A DNA stretch of 64,000 bases from CAKSQF01 sp964569225 (GTDB lineage: Bacteria > Bacillota > Clostridia > Oscillospirales > CAG-272): positions 1 through 64,000 of the forward strand of contig CAZMTU010000001.1 in assembly GCA_964569225.1 (NCBI GenBank), given 5' to 3'. Of this stretch, positions 1 through 8,639 are shown piece by piece. Every line of letters begins with the position of its first letter. The stretch's first letter is position 1. A program made the translations under genes and the position numbers. The notes beneath the pieces are model-generated. The model had not been told where the DNA came from, ran no database searches, and worked only from the letters and a program-made list of their open reading frames with translations.

Positions 1-98
1 CTCTTATTAAGTTGAAATAACCCGATTATACTCAGCACAGAATATCGGGAAATATCATTTGTCTTTTGATAGAATATAGGCAGACAAGGAGGGGTAAT

Positions 99-1001
99 AT
101 GGACTGGATTATTGGATTGCAAAAGGCTATCGACTATATCGAAGACAATCTGACCGAAACGATTGACTACGAGCGTGCCGCGGCGCAAAGTTTCTCATCA
201 AGCTATCACTTTCAACGCGTATTCAGTATCCTTTGCGGGTTCACCATTGGCGAGTATATCCGCAACCGCAGGCTGTCGCTTGCCGGTACAGAACTTGCCG
301 CCAGTGACACAAAGGTAATTGATGTCGCGCTGAAGTATGGCTACGAGAGTCCGGACAGCTTTGCAAAAGCATTTCAAAGATTCCACGGTATACTGCCGTC
401 GCAGGCTCGAAATAACGGCACTAATCTTAGGTCCTTCTCCCGTCTTGTACTAAAAATTTCATTGGAAGGCGGTTCAGTTATGAATTACAGAATTGAAGAA
501 AAACCCGAAATGATCTTGACGGGATACAAGCGTCATTTCGTCGGCGTCCCCGGGGAACGTGAGAATCAAGAAAAAGAAATGTATGTAAAGACCAGAGCTT
601 TGCAGTATATTCTTCAGGCGCTGTCCGGTAATCTTGAAATGAATTATGATGTGATTACCAATATTGATGATGAAGGATATGATTTTTATATTACGTATCA
701 GCTTACAGAGTATTATCGCAATAACCTGAACGAAGACGGCGTGCTTGGACAAGAGTTTGCAAAGTTTTTTGAGAATATCACTATCCCCAAATGTACGTAT
801 GCTGTATTTGAGACCGAGAGATGCTCTTATCCTACAACAGTTTTCCTTAATTTAAGAAAAAGAATCGCAACCGAATGGCTTCCAAACTCAGGCTATCAAT
901 TAGCAAATGCCCCTGAGCTTGTTGTAACCCATTGGTATAGAGGAGACAAGAGCAATCAGCGCTATCGGGAGCTGTGGATTCCGATTGTAAAATGCAAATA
1001 A
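99..1001 (+). CDS. AraC-family transcriptional regulator with GyrI-like effector-binding domain
   Basis: A 300-residue transcription factor. Residues 1-100 form a two-helix-turn-helix AraC/XylS DNA-binding domain (KAIDYIEDNL near the start, then the conserved YGYESPDSFAKAFQRFHG segment). Residues 125-300 resemble the GyrI-like/AraE effector-binding domain (YRIEEKPEMILTGYKR), which in this family binds small hydrophobic ligands. I chose the ATG at 99 because AAGGAGGGG lies at 86-94; an in-frame start at 66 lacks a ribosome binding site and adds residues before the domain. A terminator follows directly, so the gene is monocistronic. The ligand and targets cannot be read from the sequence. A decayed relative lies at 3680-4118. 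Confidence 0.9.
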   Translation: MDWIIGLQKAIDYIEDNLTETIDYERAAAQSFSSSYHFQRVFSILCGFTIGEYIRNRRLSLAGTELAASDTKVIDVALKYGYESPDSFAKAFQRFHGILPSQARNNGTNLRSFSRLVLKISLEGGSVMNYRIEEKPEMILTGYKRHFVGVPGERENQEKEMYVKTRALQYILQALSGNLEMNYDVITNIDDEGYDFYITYQLTEYYRNNLNEDGVLGQEFAKFFENITIPKCTYAVFETERCSYPTTVFLNLRKRIATEWLPNSGYQLANAPELVVTHWYRGDKSNQRYRELWIPIVKCK

Positions 1002-1003
1002 CC

Positions 1004-1035
1004 AAATGCCGCCTGTGTTATGCGGGCGGCATTTT
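1004..1035 (+). terminator. Rho-independent terminator after the AraC-type gene
   Basis: Inverted arms AAATGCCGCC and GGCGGCATTT are followed by T residues, three bases after the stop codon. The rest of the stretch to 1378 holds no convincing gene, only a second terminator for the opposing gene. Confidence 0.85.
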
Positions 1036-1324
1036 CTCAGTATTCGTAAGCGGAATAGAGATAAACCCAAAACTCCTCTAAAAGAATGCGAGCGTTCAAA
1101 TCCATCTACAAAAACGCAAAAATATTTTTTATCGTCTCTTCACAAAAGAAAATGGTCGCCAAAGGGAGGTCTTTTTTCGCTTTTGCAAATCAATATGCTA
1201 AACGAATTCCGGCTCAGCTTGGAACAGAGCTTTGAATTTCAACGTTGCTTGATAACTTCGATTTTGAAGTGGTCAAGATAACAGATTTTTGGCATTGTAA
1301 GCCCTCCTATAGAGTTCAATTCAT

Positions 1325-1362
1325 AAAAAGACACAGCCAAGAATTTTTCTCTCGGCTGTGTC
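1325..1362 (-). terminator. Rho-independent terminator of the XRE-type gene
   Basis: Perfect arms GACACAGCC/GGCTGTGTC with a 15-nt loop. Read on the minus strand they are followed by a T5 run, immediately downstream of the minus-strand regulator. Confidence 0.85.
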
Positions 1363-1378
1363 GGTTTTCAAAAGGAAA

Positions 1379-2536
1379 TCACTGAGTAGCTATAATTTGT
1401 TCCGTCAGTGCTTTATATCTTGGATGTTGCTGAAGCGGCTTGAAAACATCACTACAAACAAAACGTTGCAGTCTTCCCTTGAGGTCGTGATATTCTGCAT
1501 TACCGTCATGTCCATAGCTAAAGGAATAATCGTGCAGAAGCGGAATATCAAGATATTCTTTTTTGTTATAGTTTTCCGCCTGCGCGAGAATAAATTTAAC
1601 TCCTTCTTCAAGCAGGTCAATTGCCTCTTCCTCGTGTCCCAATCTCACAAGGCATTCCGCAGGGAAACGATACATAGGATAATAATCATAAATAAACGGC
1701 GGTCTGTATTTTTCGTCCGTATACATTGCTTCTACCATGTTTCGAAGAAAAGTATAGCAATAAAGTGCATCATCAAGCTTTCCTTCACGCATATACAAAT
1801 TTCCAAGCATGGATACTTCGTGCCCCAATTGGGAGGATAGAATGCAGATATTGCCGCAGCGCTGCATGCTTTCGCCATCGATATCGCCTGCGCGGTATTT
1901 TAAATCTGCCATAAGAATAGCGCGAATGTTACCGATCGTATTGGGGAAGGTGTCTGCCATAGCGTATGCCGCATCCCAATTCTTTTTATGAACATAGATG
2001 TCAATCAAATAACTTTTTGCCAACAACACTTGATCAGTCGAAGGGCAGTATTTGATTACAAGCTCTGCCCAGCGGACGATTTCATTTGTAAGCTTGTTAA
2101 TGCCATCGTCCCCTATGAGAGGCTTTAATTCCGATTCATAATTTTTTAGTATCATCAAAGCAAAGGCACTGGCTTCGAGCAATAGGGTTGCATTGTTTGG
2201 ATAGGCGCGCAGTGCATCACGGTACTTATTAAGAATGGCAAGAGCAGTCGGACCCTCCTCGCCGTCTTTACAGACGTCATGTATTTCATAAATTTCTTTT
2301 AGGCGCGAATTAATCTCTTTTTCGTGTTTTGCTCCGTATACGCCAAACAGCACATCGGTCGTAACGCCAAACAGATTTGCCAGTGGCACGACCTGTGAAA
2401 TATCGGGCATACTCGTACCGTTCTCCCATTTTGAGATAGCTTGCGCGGAAATATTCAATTGTTCGGCAAGTTCTTCTTGCGTAAGATTTTGTTCTTTTCG
2501 TAGACGCTTAATAATCTGTCCCATATTTTCTTTCAT
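1379..2536 (-). CDS. XRE-family helix-turn-helix regulator with long C-terminal helical domain
   Basis: A 385-residue protein. Residues 4-65 are a lambda-repressor-like HTH (IIKRLRKEQNLTQEELAEQL, then ISAQAISKWENG, then LANLFGVTTDVLFG). The remaining 300 residues are rich in Tyr, Leu and Ala helices with a TPR-like look, typical of large Clostridial XRE regulators. An ATG six codons upstream exists, but GGAGGGT at 2541-2547 sits correctly only before the ATG at 2536. The gene stands alone between its own promoter and terminator. The ligand is unknown, and TPR-like tails in such proteins sometimes bind peptides, which is only a possibility here. Confidence 0.88.
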   Translation of the reverse strand: MKENMGQIIKRLRKEQNLTQEELAEQLNISAQAISKWENGTSMPDISQVVPLANLFGVTTDVLFGVYGAKHEKEINSRLKEIYEIHDVCKDGEEGPTALAILNKYRDALRAYPNNATLLLEASAFALMILKNYESELKPLIGDDGINKLTNEIVRWAELVIKYCPSTDQVLLAKSYLIDIYVHKKNWDAAYAMADTFPNTIGNIRAILMADLKYRAGDIDGESMQRCGNICILSSQLGHEVSMLGNLYMREGKLDDALYCYTFLRNMVEAMYTDEKYRPPFIYDYYPMYRFPAECLVRLGHEEEAIDLLEEGVKFILAQAENYNKKEYLDIPLLHDYSFSYGHDGNAEYHDLKGRLQRFVCSDVFKPLQQHPRYKALTEQIIATQ

Positions 2537-2574
2537 AGGAACCCTCCAAAACATTATTTCGGTACCGTGTACTT

Positions 2575-2603
2575 ATTATAACAGATTTTCGAGGGCTCGT
2601 GAA
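2575..2603 (-). promoter_or_regulatory. Putative sigma-A promoter of the XRE-type gene
   Basis: On the minus strand TATAAT (2575-2580) lies 17 nt from a weak -35 TTCACG (2598-2603), about 40 nt upstream of the start codon. The -10 is perfect and the -35 matches four of six positions. Confidence 0.5.
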
Positions 2604-2825
2604 GATATTAAAAGGGAAGCTTTTGTAAACCGGCAGTTGAATTTTGAGCTTTTCTGATAATCATACATAGATTTGTTTGCAAGCATGGTGTTACACCTCC
2701 GAAAGGTAGCGGAAGCATTCGCCTCCGATCAATACCAAGAGATGCGTCTATCCATGCGTTCTAAGTCCCGGATTGGTTTTGATAAACCACTGATACGGGC
2801 TCTGTTTTGTACAGATCTGCCAAAT

Positions 2826-2862
2826 AAAACAACCGATTTTGATACAAAGTCGGTTGTTTTTG
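2826..2862 (+). terminator. Terminator-like hairpin without clear parent gene
   Basis: Arms AAAACAACCGA/TCGGTTGTTTT with a 13-nt loop and flanking A and T runs, so it could act on both strands. Confidence 0.6.
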
Positions 2863-2912
2863 ACTAAAAAGTCCTTATTTCAAGGTTTTTCGATTTTTGG
2901 AGTTTGTGAAAA

Positions 2913-2950
2913 TGACCGCTGCGGAGGTTTTCCGCGGCGGTCGCTTTTTT
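2913..2950 (+). terminator. Terminator-like hairpin without clear parent gene
   Basis: GACCGC and GCGGA pair with TCCGC and GGCGGTC, followed by CTTTTTT. It is strongly terminator-like on the plus strand, but the 300 bases upstream contain no supported gene. Confidence 0.65.
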
Positions 2951-3679
2951 GGTGCTTATCTGCTCCTTTCTGAACTGCATATGGTGTGATTATTGCGGCT
3001 TGGCGTGATTGTTGACTATCTGTGTCTGACTGTTTTGATAATGGCGTCGACACCTTCGAAAGCCTTAATTGATGCCTTATTAAAAAGTAGCCGCATCTAT
3101 ACACAGACAGGACAGCGTATCCATTCGGTTAGGGGGTTAATCTTATCAGGCATTTAATAAACGCCTTCGGCTTTTCTGTGTGGATTCCATGTTCGCGGTC
3201 AAAACGCACAACTTGAAAAACGGCAATCAATTCCGATACACTTTTCAAATCCTCCTTGCTAAGTGCGGCATTAATATCCCGTCCTCGCAAACATTCACTT
3301 TAGCTTTCATATAAATGTTTCATTTATAAATGCATCGATTTTCAACCGTTCCGTTTTTTGAGCCTGTGCGTCTATGCATTAATTTGGGCGGGCTTTGCTA
3401 AAAACGAAAAGCCAAGCGCAAGAGGGTTGGCTTTATAGGAAGTACCTTCTCCCTTCGGTTGGTGAGCAGCGTTCCGATACAGAATAATCAGTTCTGGGAG
3501 CGGGTTAGAATAATCCTACCGTTTTTTCTTGAACAGGGCATTTTGTTTTTTGTGATTTTGTGGTATAATTATTTTGATTTGAACCAAAACCGCAATTATT
3601 ATCAATTATACATACGCAATTTGTAATATACTATTTGTGTAATTGCATACCGCAAACTGCCATGGAAAAATGTTGACGA

Positions 3680-4118
3680 TTGAAAAAAGCAATTGATTAT
3701 ATTAAAGAGGAGCTTAGAAACAACATAAGTGTGAGGCGGGCTTCATCCGCGGCAGGATATTCCGAGTATCATTTTTGCGTATTTTCAAGCAATTGGGTGG
3801 TCTTGCTTCTGCCAACTACATAAGAAAGCGCCTTAGCTTTCAGCTTGCCGAGCCATGGAGAATCAACGCGGCAAACGCCTGATTAGCGATATTGTATGTG
3901 AGTACGGCTTTAACTCAAAGAAAATTTTTACGCGCGCATTTAAAGCGGCGCATTAAATATTCCCAACTGAGTATCGCCGCTACAGCAACAGTCTTAAACT
4001 GTATGCCCGCTTTGGGCTTGTTCCTGCTCGCTATGAGTTAGAATGCCACATAGTCGAGCTTAATCCGTTCCGCATCGTCGCGGATCCGAGCAATGAGGAA
4101 AATCCGACGAATTTCTGA
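3680..4118 (+). pseudogene. Decayed AraC-family regulator
   Basis: Translated pieces in shifting frames match an AraC regulator with an effector domain. The order is KKAIDYIKEELRNNIS, SAAGYSEYHF, a frame change, ASANYIRKRLSFQLAE, another change, ISDIVCEYGFNSKKIFTRAF, an in-frame TAA, then FPTEYRRY and part of the ligand domain, ending at TGA 4118. At least two frameshifts and one internal stop make it non-functional. The layout parallels the intact gene at 99-1001, so it may be an old paralogue. The start is approximate. Confidence 0.75.
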
Positions 4119-4275
4119 AGCAGGTATAATACCAAGGGATTATCGAAGCGCTTATCCGGCGGTCGCAACGTTATCGATTACAGCGTTTGCCGCTGAAATG
4201 CTGTGTCCATACGCTTCGACTACTGAATTGGTGCTTCCGAGCATTTCCGCTTGACCTTATAAATCTGATTCTTTT

Positions 4276-4326
4276 GCGGCACAATAAAAGCGCGTGAAGC
4301 ACAAGCGAACACAGAAGGCGCTTTTA
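4276..4326 (-). repeat. Copy of the AAAAGCGC...GCGCTTTT hairpin repeat
   Basis: Read on the minus strand this is AAAAGCGC, five bases, TGTGTTCGC, a spacer, then GCGCTTTTA and TTGTGCC. The copy at 40521-40568 shows the same order of blocks and that at 40405-40438 most of it. The outer blocks form an inverted pair. Confidence 0.6.
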
Positions 4327-4358
4327 CTGAACATCAATTTTGCCGGCTTGCGCCGTCA

Positions 4359-4380
4359 TTTTTCTGACCTGTCAGAAAAA
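4359..4380. promoter_or_regulatory. Perfect 10-bp dyad upstream of the Y-family polymerase
   Basis: TTTTTCTGAC-CT-GTCAGAAAAA is a perfect inverted repeat with a 2-nt centre, 60 bases before the polymerase start. The tiny loop disfavours an RNA hairpin and suggests a protein-binding site. It does not match the Gram-positive LexA box (CGAAC-N4-GTTCG), so the repressor is unknown. Confidence 0.45.
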
Positions 4381-4439
4381 ACGATCTATTTTCAATGCAT
4401 CGCGCCGCATTCGGCTGTAAAGAGGAGGAGAATCGAGAC

Positions 4440-5963
4440 ATGAAAAACAGAACCTACATCGCTATTGATCTGAAATCGTTTTATGCTTCGGTGGAATGCG
4501 TAGAGCGGGGACTTGATCCCATGACAACGAATCTGGTAGTCGCCGATGAGGAACGCACTCAAAAAACCATTTGTCTTGCTGTTTCCCCCTCTCTGAAAAG
4601 CTATGGTATTTCGGGAAGAGCAAGACTGTTTGAGGTCGTTCAGAAAGTGAAAGAAGCAAATACCCAAAGACGGCAAAGCGCGCCGGGACATCAATTCATC
4701 GGTGAATCATACAATGACACTGCGCTGAAATCCAATCCCGCACTGTCCGTCGGGTATATTGTGGCGCCGCCTCGTATGGCGTACTATATGGAATACAGCA
4801 CGAGGATCTACCATATCTACCTGCGGTATGTTGCGCCCGAAGATATTCATGTATATTCCATAGATGAAGTGTTTATGGATGTTACATCGTATCTGAATCA
4901 TTATAGCCTTTCCCCTTACGATCTGGCAATGAAAATCATACGGGAGGTTCTGAAGGAAACCGGTATAACCGCCACCGCCGGAATCGGCACCAATCTCTAT
5001 CTTTGTAAAATTGCCATGGATATTGTTGCAAAACACATCCCAGCCGACAGGGACGGCGTTCGTATTGCGGAATTGGATGAGCTAAGCTATCGGGAACAGC
5101 TTTGGACGCACCGTCCCCTTACAGATTTCTGGCGAGTTGGGGAAGGCTATGCCAAAAAACTGGAAGCCAACGGTCTTTTCACAATGGGAGATATAGCCCG
5201 CTGCTCTCTCGGTAAAGCGTCCGATCCCTGTAATGAGGACTTGCTCTACAAATTATTCGGAATCAACGCCGAATTGCTGATCGATCACGCATGGGGATGG
5301 GAGCCCTGTACGATCAAGGATATCAAAGCATATAAACCCGCCTCTAACAGTTTAGGCTCCGGTCAGGTGCTCCAATCTCCCTATACCTTTGAAAAGGCAA
5401 AGCTGATCGTAAGGGAAATGACGGATTTACTGGTTCTCAGTTTAGTGGATAAGGGGCTGGTTACCGATCAGATGGTTCTTACGGTCGGCTATGATACAGA
5501 AAGCCTGACAGATCCTGACATCTGCAGACAGTATGACGGGGCGGTAACCAAAGACCGTTACGGGCGCGCGGTTCCAAAGTCGGTACACGGCTCCGCCAAT
5601 TTTGAAAGACCGACCTCCTCCACTAAGCTTGTCACCAATGCGATTATGGAACTGTATGACCGTATTGTGGACAAGCGCCTTCTGGTGCGGCGAATCGGTA
5701 TCACAGCGAACCGCGTGGTTGAGGAAAGCAGCGTTAAAACGCGGTTTGCTTTTGAGCAGCTCGATCTTTTTACCGATTACGCAGCAGAGCAGGCAAAGCA
5801 AGCGGCAGAAAACGCGGAGCTTGAACGGGAAAAAAGAGTACAGAAAACTGTACTGAAGCTCAAGAAAAAATTCGGCAGAAACGCCATCCTGAAGGGTATG
5901 GATCTTGAGGAGGGCGCCACTACTAAGGACAGAAACAATCAGATAGGCGGGCATAAAGCGTAA
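4440..5963 (+). CDS. Y-family DNA polymerase (UmuC/DinB-like, Firmicutes mobile-element type)
   Basis: A 507-residue error-prone translesion polymerase of the UmuC/ImpB family. The first metal-binding motif is AIDLKSFYASVEC near residue 6, and the second is YSIDEVFMDV near residue 130. A helix-hairpin-helix segment (LTDFWRVGEGYAKKLEANGL) and the little-finger domain follow, with a Lys/Glu-rich tail. Start 4440 follows GAGGAGGAG at 4422-4430 and matches the family N-terminus; an upstream ATG at 4395 is not supported. The next gene encodes a YolD-like protein, the usual partner in Firmicutes and their plasmids. It is probably damage-inducible, but no LexA box is visible. Confidence 0.9.
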   Translation: MKNRTYIAIDLKSFYASVECVERGLDPMTTNLVVADEERTQKTICLAVSPSLKSYGISGRARLFEVVQKVKEANTQRRQSAPGHQFIGESYNDTALKSNPALSVGYIVAPPRMAYYMEYSTRIYHIYLRYVAPEDIHVYSIDEVFMDVTSYLNHYSLSPYDLAMKIIREVLKETGITATAGIGTNLYLCKIAMDIVAKHIPADRDGVRIAELDELSYREQLWTHRPLTDFWRVGEGYAKKLEANGLFTMGDIARCSLGKASDPCNEDLLYKLFGINAELLIDHAWGWEPCTIKDIKAYKPASNSLGSGQVLQSPYTFEKAKLIVREMTDLLVLSLVDKGLVTDQMVLTVGYDTESLTDPDICRQYDGAVTKDRYGRAVPKSVHGSANFERPTSSTKLVTNAIMELYDRIVDKRLLVRRIGITANRVVEESSVKTRFAFEQLDLFTDYAAEQAKQAAENAELEREKRVQKTVLKLKKKFGRNAILKGMDLEEGATTKDRNNQIGGHKA

Positions 5964-6002
5964 AATCCTGCCGCGAAGTTAAATCGGCAGAAAGGAGGCT
6001 AA

Positions 6003-6446
6003 ATGATGAAATATAAACAGCAAAACGCTTATCCCTATGATGATATCATCAATCTTCCCCATCATGTATCCTCTACCCATCCGCAGATGCCGTTGTATGA
6101 CCGTGCCGCGCAATTCTCCCCCTTCGCGGCGCTGACCGGCTACGATGCCGTTATAAAAGAAACGGAAAGACACACCGCGCAAAGGATAACGCTTAACGAG
6201 GACGCCATCGCGGAATTGGACATGAAGCTGCGAATGATAGCCGATTGGGCTGACAGTCCTCCGGAAGTGGCGGTCACTTATTTTTTGCCGGACGTCAGAA
6301 AACAAGGCGGCGCTTATGTTACAGCGACCGGTACAGTCCGGAAAGTCGATGAATCAGAGCAAGTCATTTATATGGCGGACGGAACCAAGATTCCTCTGAA
6401 TGATCTTATCGGAATTGACAGTCAAATATTTAACACCATATTTTAA
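6003..6446 (+). CDS. YolD-like protein
   Basis: A 147-residue protein with the YolD-family block MPLYDRAAQFSPFAALTGYD, followed by a short helical region and a C-terminal beta-rich part (ADGTKIPLNDLIGID). YolD-like proteins are regularly encoded next to UmuC-like polymerases and are thought to act with them, probably as a UmuD-like accessory, though their biochemistry is poorly known. It lies 39 bases after the polymerase stop and has its own AAGGAGG. Two consecutive ATG codons (6003 and 6006) are both possible starts; spacing slightly favours the second. Confidence 0.85.
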   Translation: MMKYKQQNAYPYDDIINLPHHVSSTHPQMPLYDRAAQFSPFAALTGYDAVIKETERHTAQRITLNEDAIAELDMKLRMIADWADSPPEVAVTYFLPDVRKQGGAYVTATGTVRKVDESEQVIYMADGTKIPLNDLIGIDSQIFNTIF

Positions 6447-6493
6447 CACGGACCTGTATAAAGCGTTGTTCTTGCGAAGCCAACGCATATAAA

Positions 6494-6533
6494 AGGGCGG
6501 CAGGCTTCCCCGCAAGGAAGATCTGTCGCCCTA
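6494..6533 (+). terminator. Hairpin after yolD-like gene
   Basis: AGGGCG-CAG-CTTCC pairs with GGAAG-CTG-CGCCCT over an imperfect stem of about 15 bp. The T-rich tail is weak, so termination strength is uncertain. The stretch from here to 6760 holds no supported gene. Confidence 0.55.
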
Positions 6534-6761
6534 TCGTTTCAGTTTACTCAGGGAGGAAATCCGTCATGATGGCTGTGGTCTGTAATAATAGGTTACAGCT
6601 GCGGGTTTCATATGACAACACCAAAATAATTTGAGAAAAATATGGGAAATAACGACTGAGAGAAAAAACGCATGTTAATTTAAGCCGCTTAAGTAGGGCT
6701 TTTTTGGATTTTGATGATCATAAGGTACCGTAAGAAAATCGAAAACTGTAGCATAGATATA

Positions 6762-6819
6762 TTGACAAACGCGCACCCCGTATGCTATAATATGGTTTGT
6801 AAGTTAGTTAAAACTAACT
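6762..6819 (+). promoter_or_regulatory. Sigma-A promoter with dyad operator (AGTTAG-N6-CTAACT)
   Basis: A perfect -35 TTGACA (6762-6767) and -10 TATAAT (6786-6791) are separated by 18 nt. AGTTAG-TTAAAA-CTAACT at 6802-6819 is a perfect dyad over the expected transcription start, a repressor position. The same dyad recurs twice before the DUF2325-flavodoxin unit. The TTAG/CTAA half-sites resemble those of DtxR/IdeR/MntR-type metal repressors, which is inference. Confidence 0.75.
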
Positions 6820-6891
6820 ATCGAAAAAGCATGTATAGTAAGCGAGCCGAGCATGGCATACTATCTTCTGCTTGGGAAAGGAATTTTCGGA

Positions 6892-7557
6892 ATGGACGAA
6901 CAGGAACAAAAAGTACAGTCATATGAAGCGCAGGCGGAAATTACCCGTAAAGGAAATCCCAGAAAGCCGCAAGGCGAGGAAGGCAGGCAGATGCTGCGCC
7001 GCATGAACGAAAGCCATTCCGCGGTAACAGAATGGGCACTTAGCTTCCTTCATTTTAATGAAAGCGATTGGGTCCTTGAAATCGGCTGCGGAGGCGGCGC
7101 GACGCTTACGCGAATAGCCAAGCAGATTCAAACGGGCCATCTGATCGGCGTTGATTATTCAGAGATTTCTGTCGAACTGTCGCAAAAGCAGAACGCAGAT
7201 GATATCCGGAACGGAAAAATAGAAATTTTGGAAGCATCGGTGGAAAAACTGCCGTTTGAGAACAAGATATTCGATAAAATCGTCACTGTAGAGAGCTTTT
7301 ACTTCTGGCCCGATCCCATTGAAAATCTGAAAGAGGTCTATCGGGTACTGAAAACGGGCGGCGAGTTTCTGCTGGTCGCGGATATCTATCAGAAAGACGG
7401 TCTGAGAAAGGAAGCACTGGAAGCCATTAAACAGTATCAATTACTGAATCCAACACCGGATCAGTTTAAAACCATGTTTGAACGGGCGGGCTTTTCGAAT
7501 ATACAGTTAAAAACTAAACAGGGAACCGACTGGATATGCGTAAAAGGCAGCGGATAA
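6892..7557 (+). CDS. Class I SAM-dependent methyltransferase
   Basis: A 221-residue methyltransferase of the Methyltransf_11/25 type. The SAM-binding motif I VLEIGCGGGATLTRIA lies near residue 65, followed by the acidic GVDYS strand, VESFYFWPDP, and the YRVLKTGGEFLLVADIY motif. AAAGGA places the start at the ATG at 6892; an upstream ATG at 6853 lacks a ribosome binding site. It is the first gene behind the dyad-controlled promoter and is followed 21 bases later by a ZIP transporter. The substrate is unknown, and two more methyltransferases lie in the same cluster. Confidence 0.88.
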   Translation: MDEQEQKVQSYEAQAEITRKGNPRKPQGEEGRQMLRRMNESHSAVTEWALSFLHFNESDWVLEIGCGGGATLTRIAKQIQTGHLIGVDYSEISVELSQKQNADDIRNGKIEILEASVEKLPFENKIFDKIVTVESFYFWPDPIENLKEVYRVLKTGGEFLLVADIYQKDGLRKEALEAIKQYQLLNPTPDQFKTMFERAGFSNIQLKTKQGTDWICVKGSG

Positions 7558-7578
7558 TAATTCAAGGAGGGGATTATA

Positions 7579-8367
7579 ATGTCGGCGGGGTTAGAAATAT
7601 TCAGAGGAATATTGATTCCTTTTATCGGAACCACATTAGGATCCGCTTGTGTATTTTTTATGAAAAAATCTCTGAATTCTGCCGTTCAGAGAGTGCTCAC
7701 CGGCTTTGCGGCGGGCGTTATGGTAGCGGCTTCGGTTTGGAGTCTGCTGATTCCGGCAATGGAGCAGGCCGCCTCAATGGAAAAATGGTCGTTTCTGCCG
7801 GCGGTTGCGGGCTTTTGGCTGGGTATTTTCTTTTTGCTGCTGCTGGATCGTCTGGTTCCGCACCTGCATCAGGGCAGTGAGGAACCGGAAGGCCCTCATG
7901 TAAAGCTGAAAAGAACGACTATGCTGGTGCTTGCCGTTACACTTCACAATATTCCGGAAGGGATGGCGGTGGGCGTGTTGTTCGCGGGCTGGCTGGCAGG
8001 CAGCGGAACGGTTACAATGGCAGGCGCTTTAACTCTGTCAATCGGTATCGCTATTCAGAATTTTCCGGAGGGTGCGATCATCTCAATGCCGCTTCGAGCG
8101 GAGGGTGTGAAAAAAAGCAAGGCATTTTTATACGGAACCCTGTCCGGTATAGTGGAACCGCTGGCGGCGGCGCTCACCGTATCAGCTTCCCGATTTATTG
8201 TGCCGGTCCTGCCCTACCTGCTGAGCTTTGCCGCGGGCGCCATGGTGTATGTGGTAGTGGAGGAATTGATACCGGAAATGTCCGCGGGACGTCACTCCAA
8301 TTTAGGGACGGTTTCATTTGCCTTGGGATTTACGGTTATGTTGGCGTTGGATGTGGCGTTGGGGTAA
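7579..8367 (+). CDS. ZIP-family metal transporter
   Basis: A 262-residue integral membrane protein with about eight transmembrane helices. It carries the ZIP metal-site motifs HNIPEG (helix IV) and QNFPEG (helix V), plus an acidic VEELIPE motif near the C-terminus. The loop before helix IV has only two His residues (HLHQGSEEPEG), fewer than in many ZIPs. ZIP proteins import divalent cations such as Zn or Fe into the cytosol. CAAGGAGGGG precedes the start. Its place behind a metal-repressor-like dyad supports uptake of a scarce metal, most simply iron or zinc, which is inference. Confidence 0.88.
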   Translation: MSAGLEIFRGILIPFIGTTLGSACVFFMKKSLNSAVQRVLTGFAAGVMVAASVWSLLIPAMEQAASMEKWSFLPAVAGFWLGIFFLLLLDRLVPHLHQGSEEPEGPHVKLKRTTMLVLAVTLHNIPEGMAVGVLFAGWLAGSGTVTMAGALTLSIGIAIQNFPEGAIISMPLRAEGVKKSKAFLYGTLSGIVEPLAAALTVSASRFIVPVLPYLLSFAAGAMVYVVVEELIPEMSAGRHSNLGTVSFALGFTVMLALDVALG

Positions 8368-8639
8368 AAGAAGCGATTTGTGAAGTGCTGTTATTTACGC
8401 TCAATCGGAATAGAAAGCAATTTTCTTTGCTTTGCGAAAAATATGCCGCTCAGCGTATTTCCGGAAAGAAAGCTCAACGGCTGCACCTGCCCTCGCCCCA
8501 AACAGGCACTTGCACTTCCCTGCGGCGCGTTTTCTGCTCACTATTCTTGACGGCGCATAATGGCGGTACCATACCGCTTTAACATTGAAGTATCCGCCCG
8601 GTTTGCCAAATCCGGCTATGCATAAGAGGAGATAAGAGA

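Larger units (their letters stand above)
2604..3679. other. Gene-poor region with orphan terminators
   Basis: No open reading frame here has both a ribosome binding site and recognisable sequence. Two strong plus-strand terminator hairpins without an obvious upstream gene (see separate entries) suggest remnants of deleted genes. A decayed AraC-type gene follows. Confidence 0.5.

Noticed and set aside
1006..1281. Open frame of 91 codons after the AraC-type gene
   Set aside because: It overlaps the terminator, has no ribosome binding site and shows no domain-like composition.
1358..1840. Plus-strand frame opposite the XRE gene
   Set aside because: It is antisense to a well-supported gene and has no family features.
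2673..2867. 64-codon frame near 2.7 kb
   Set aside because: It ends in a terminator hairpin and lacks a ribosome binding site and family features.
5442..5954. 170-codon minus-strand frame inside the polymerase gene
   Set aside because: It is antisense to conserved coding sequence and lacks a ribosome binding site.
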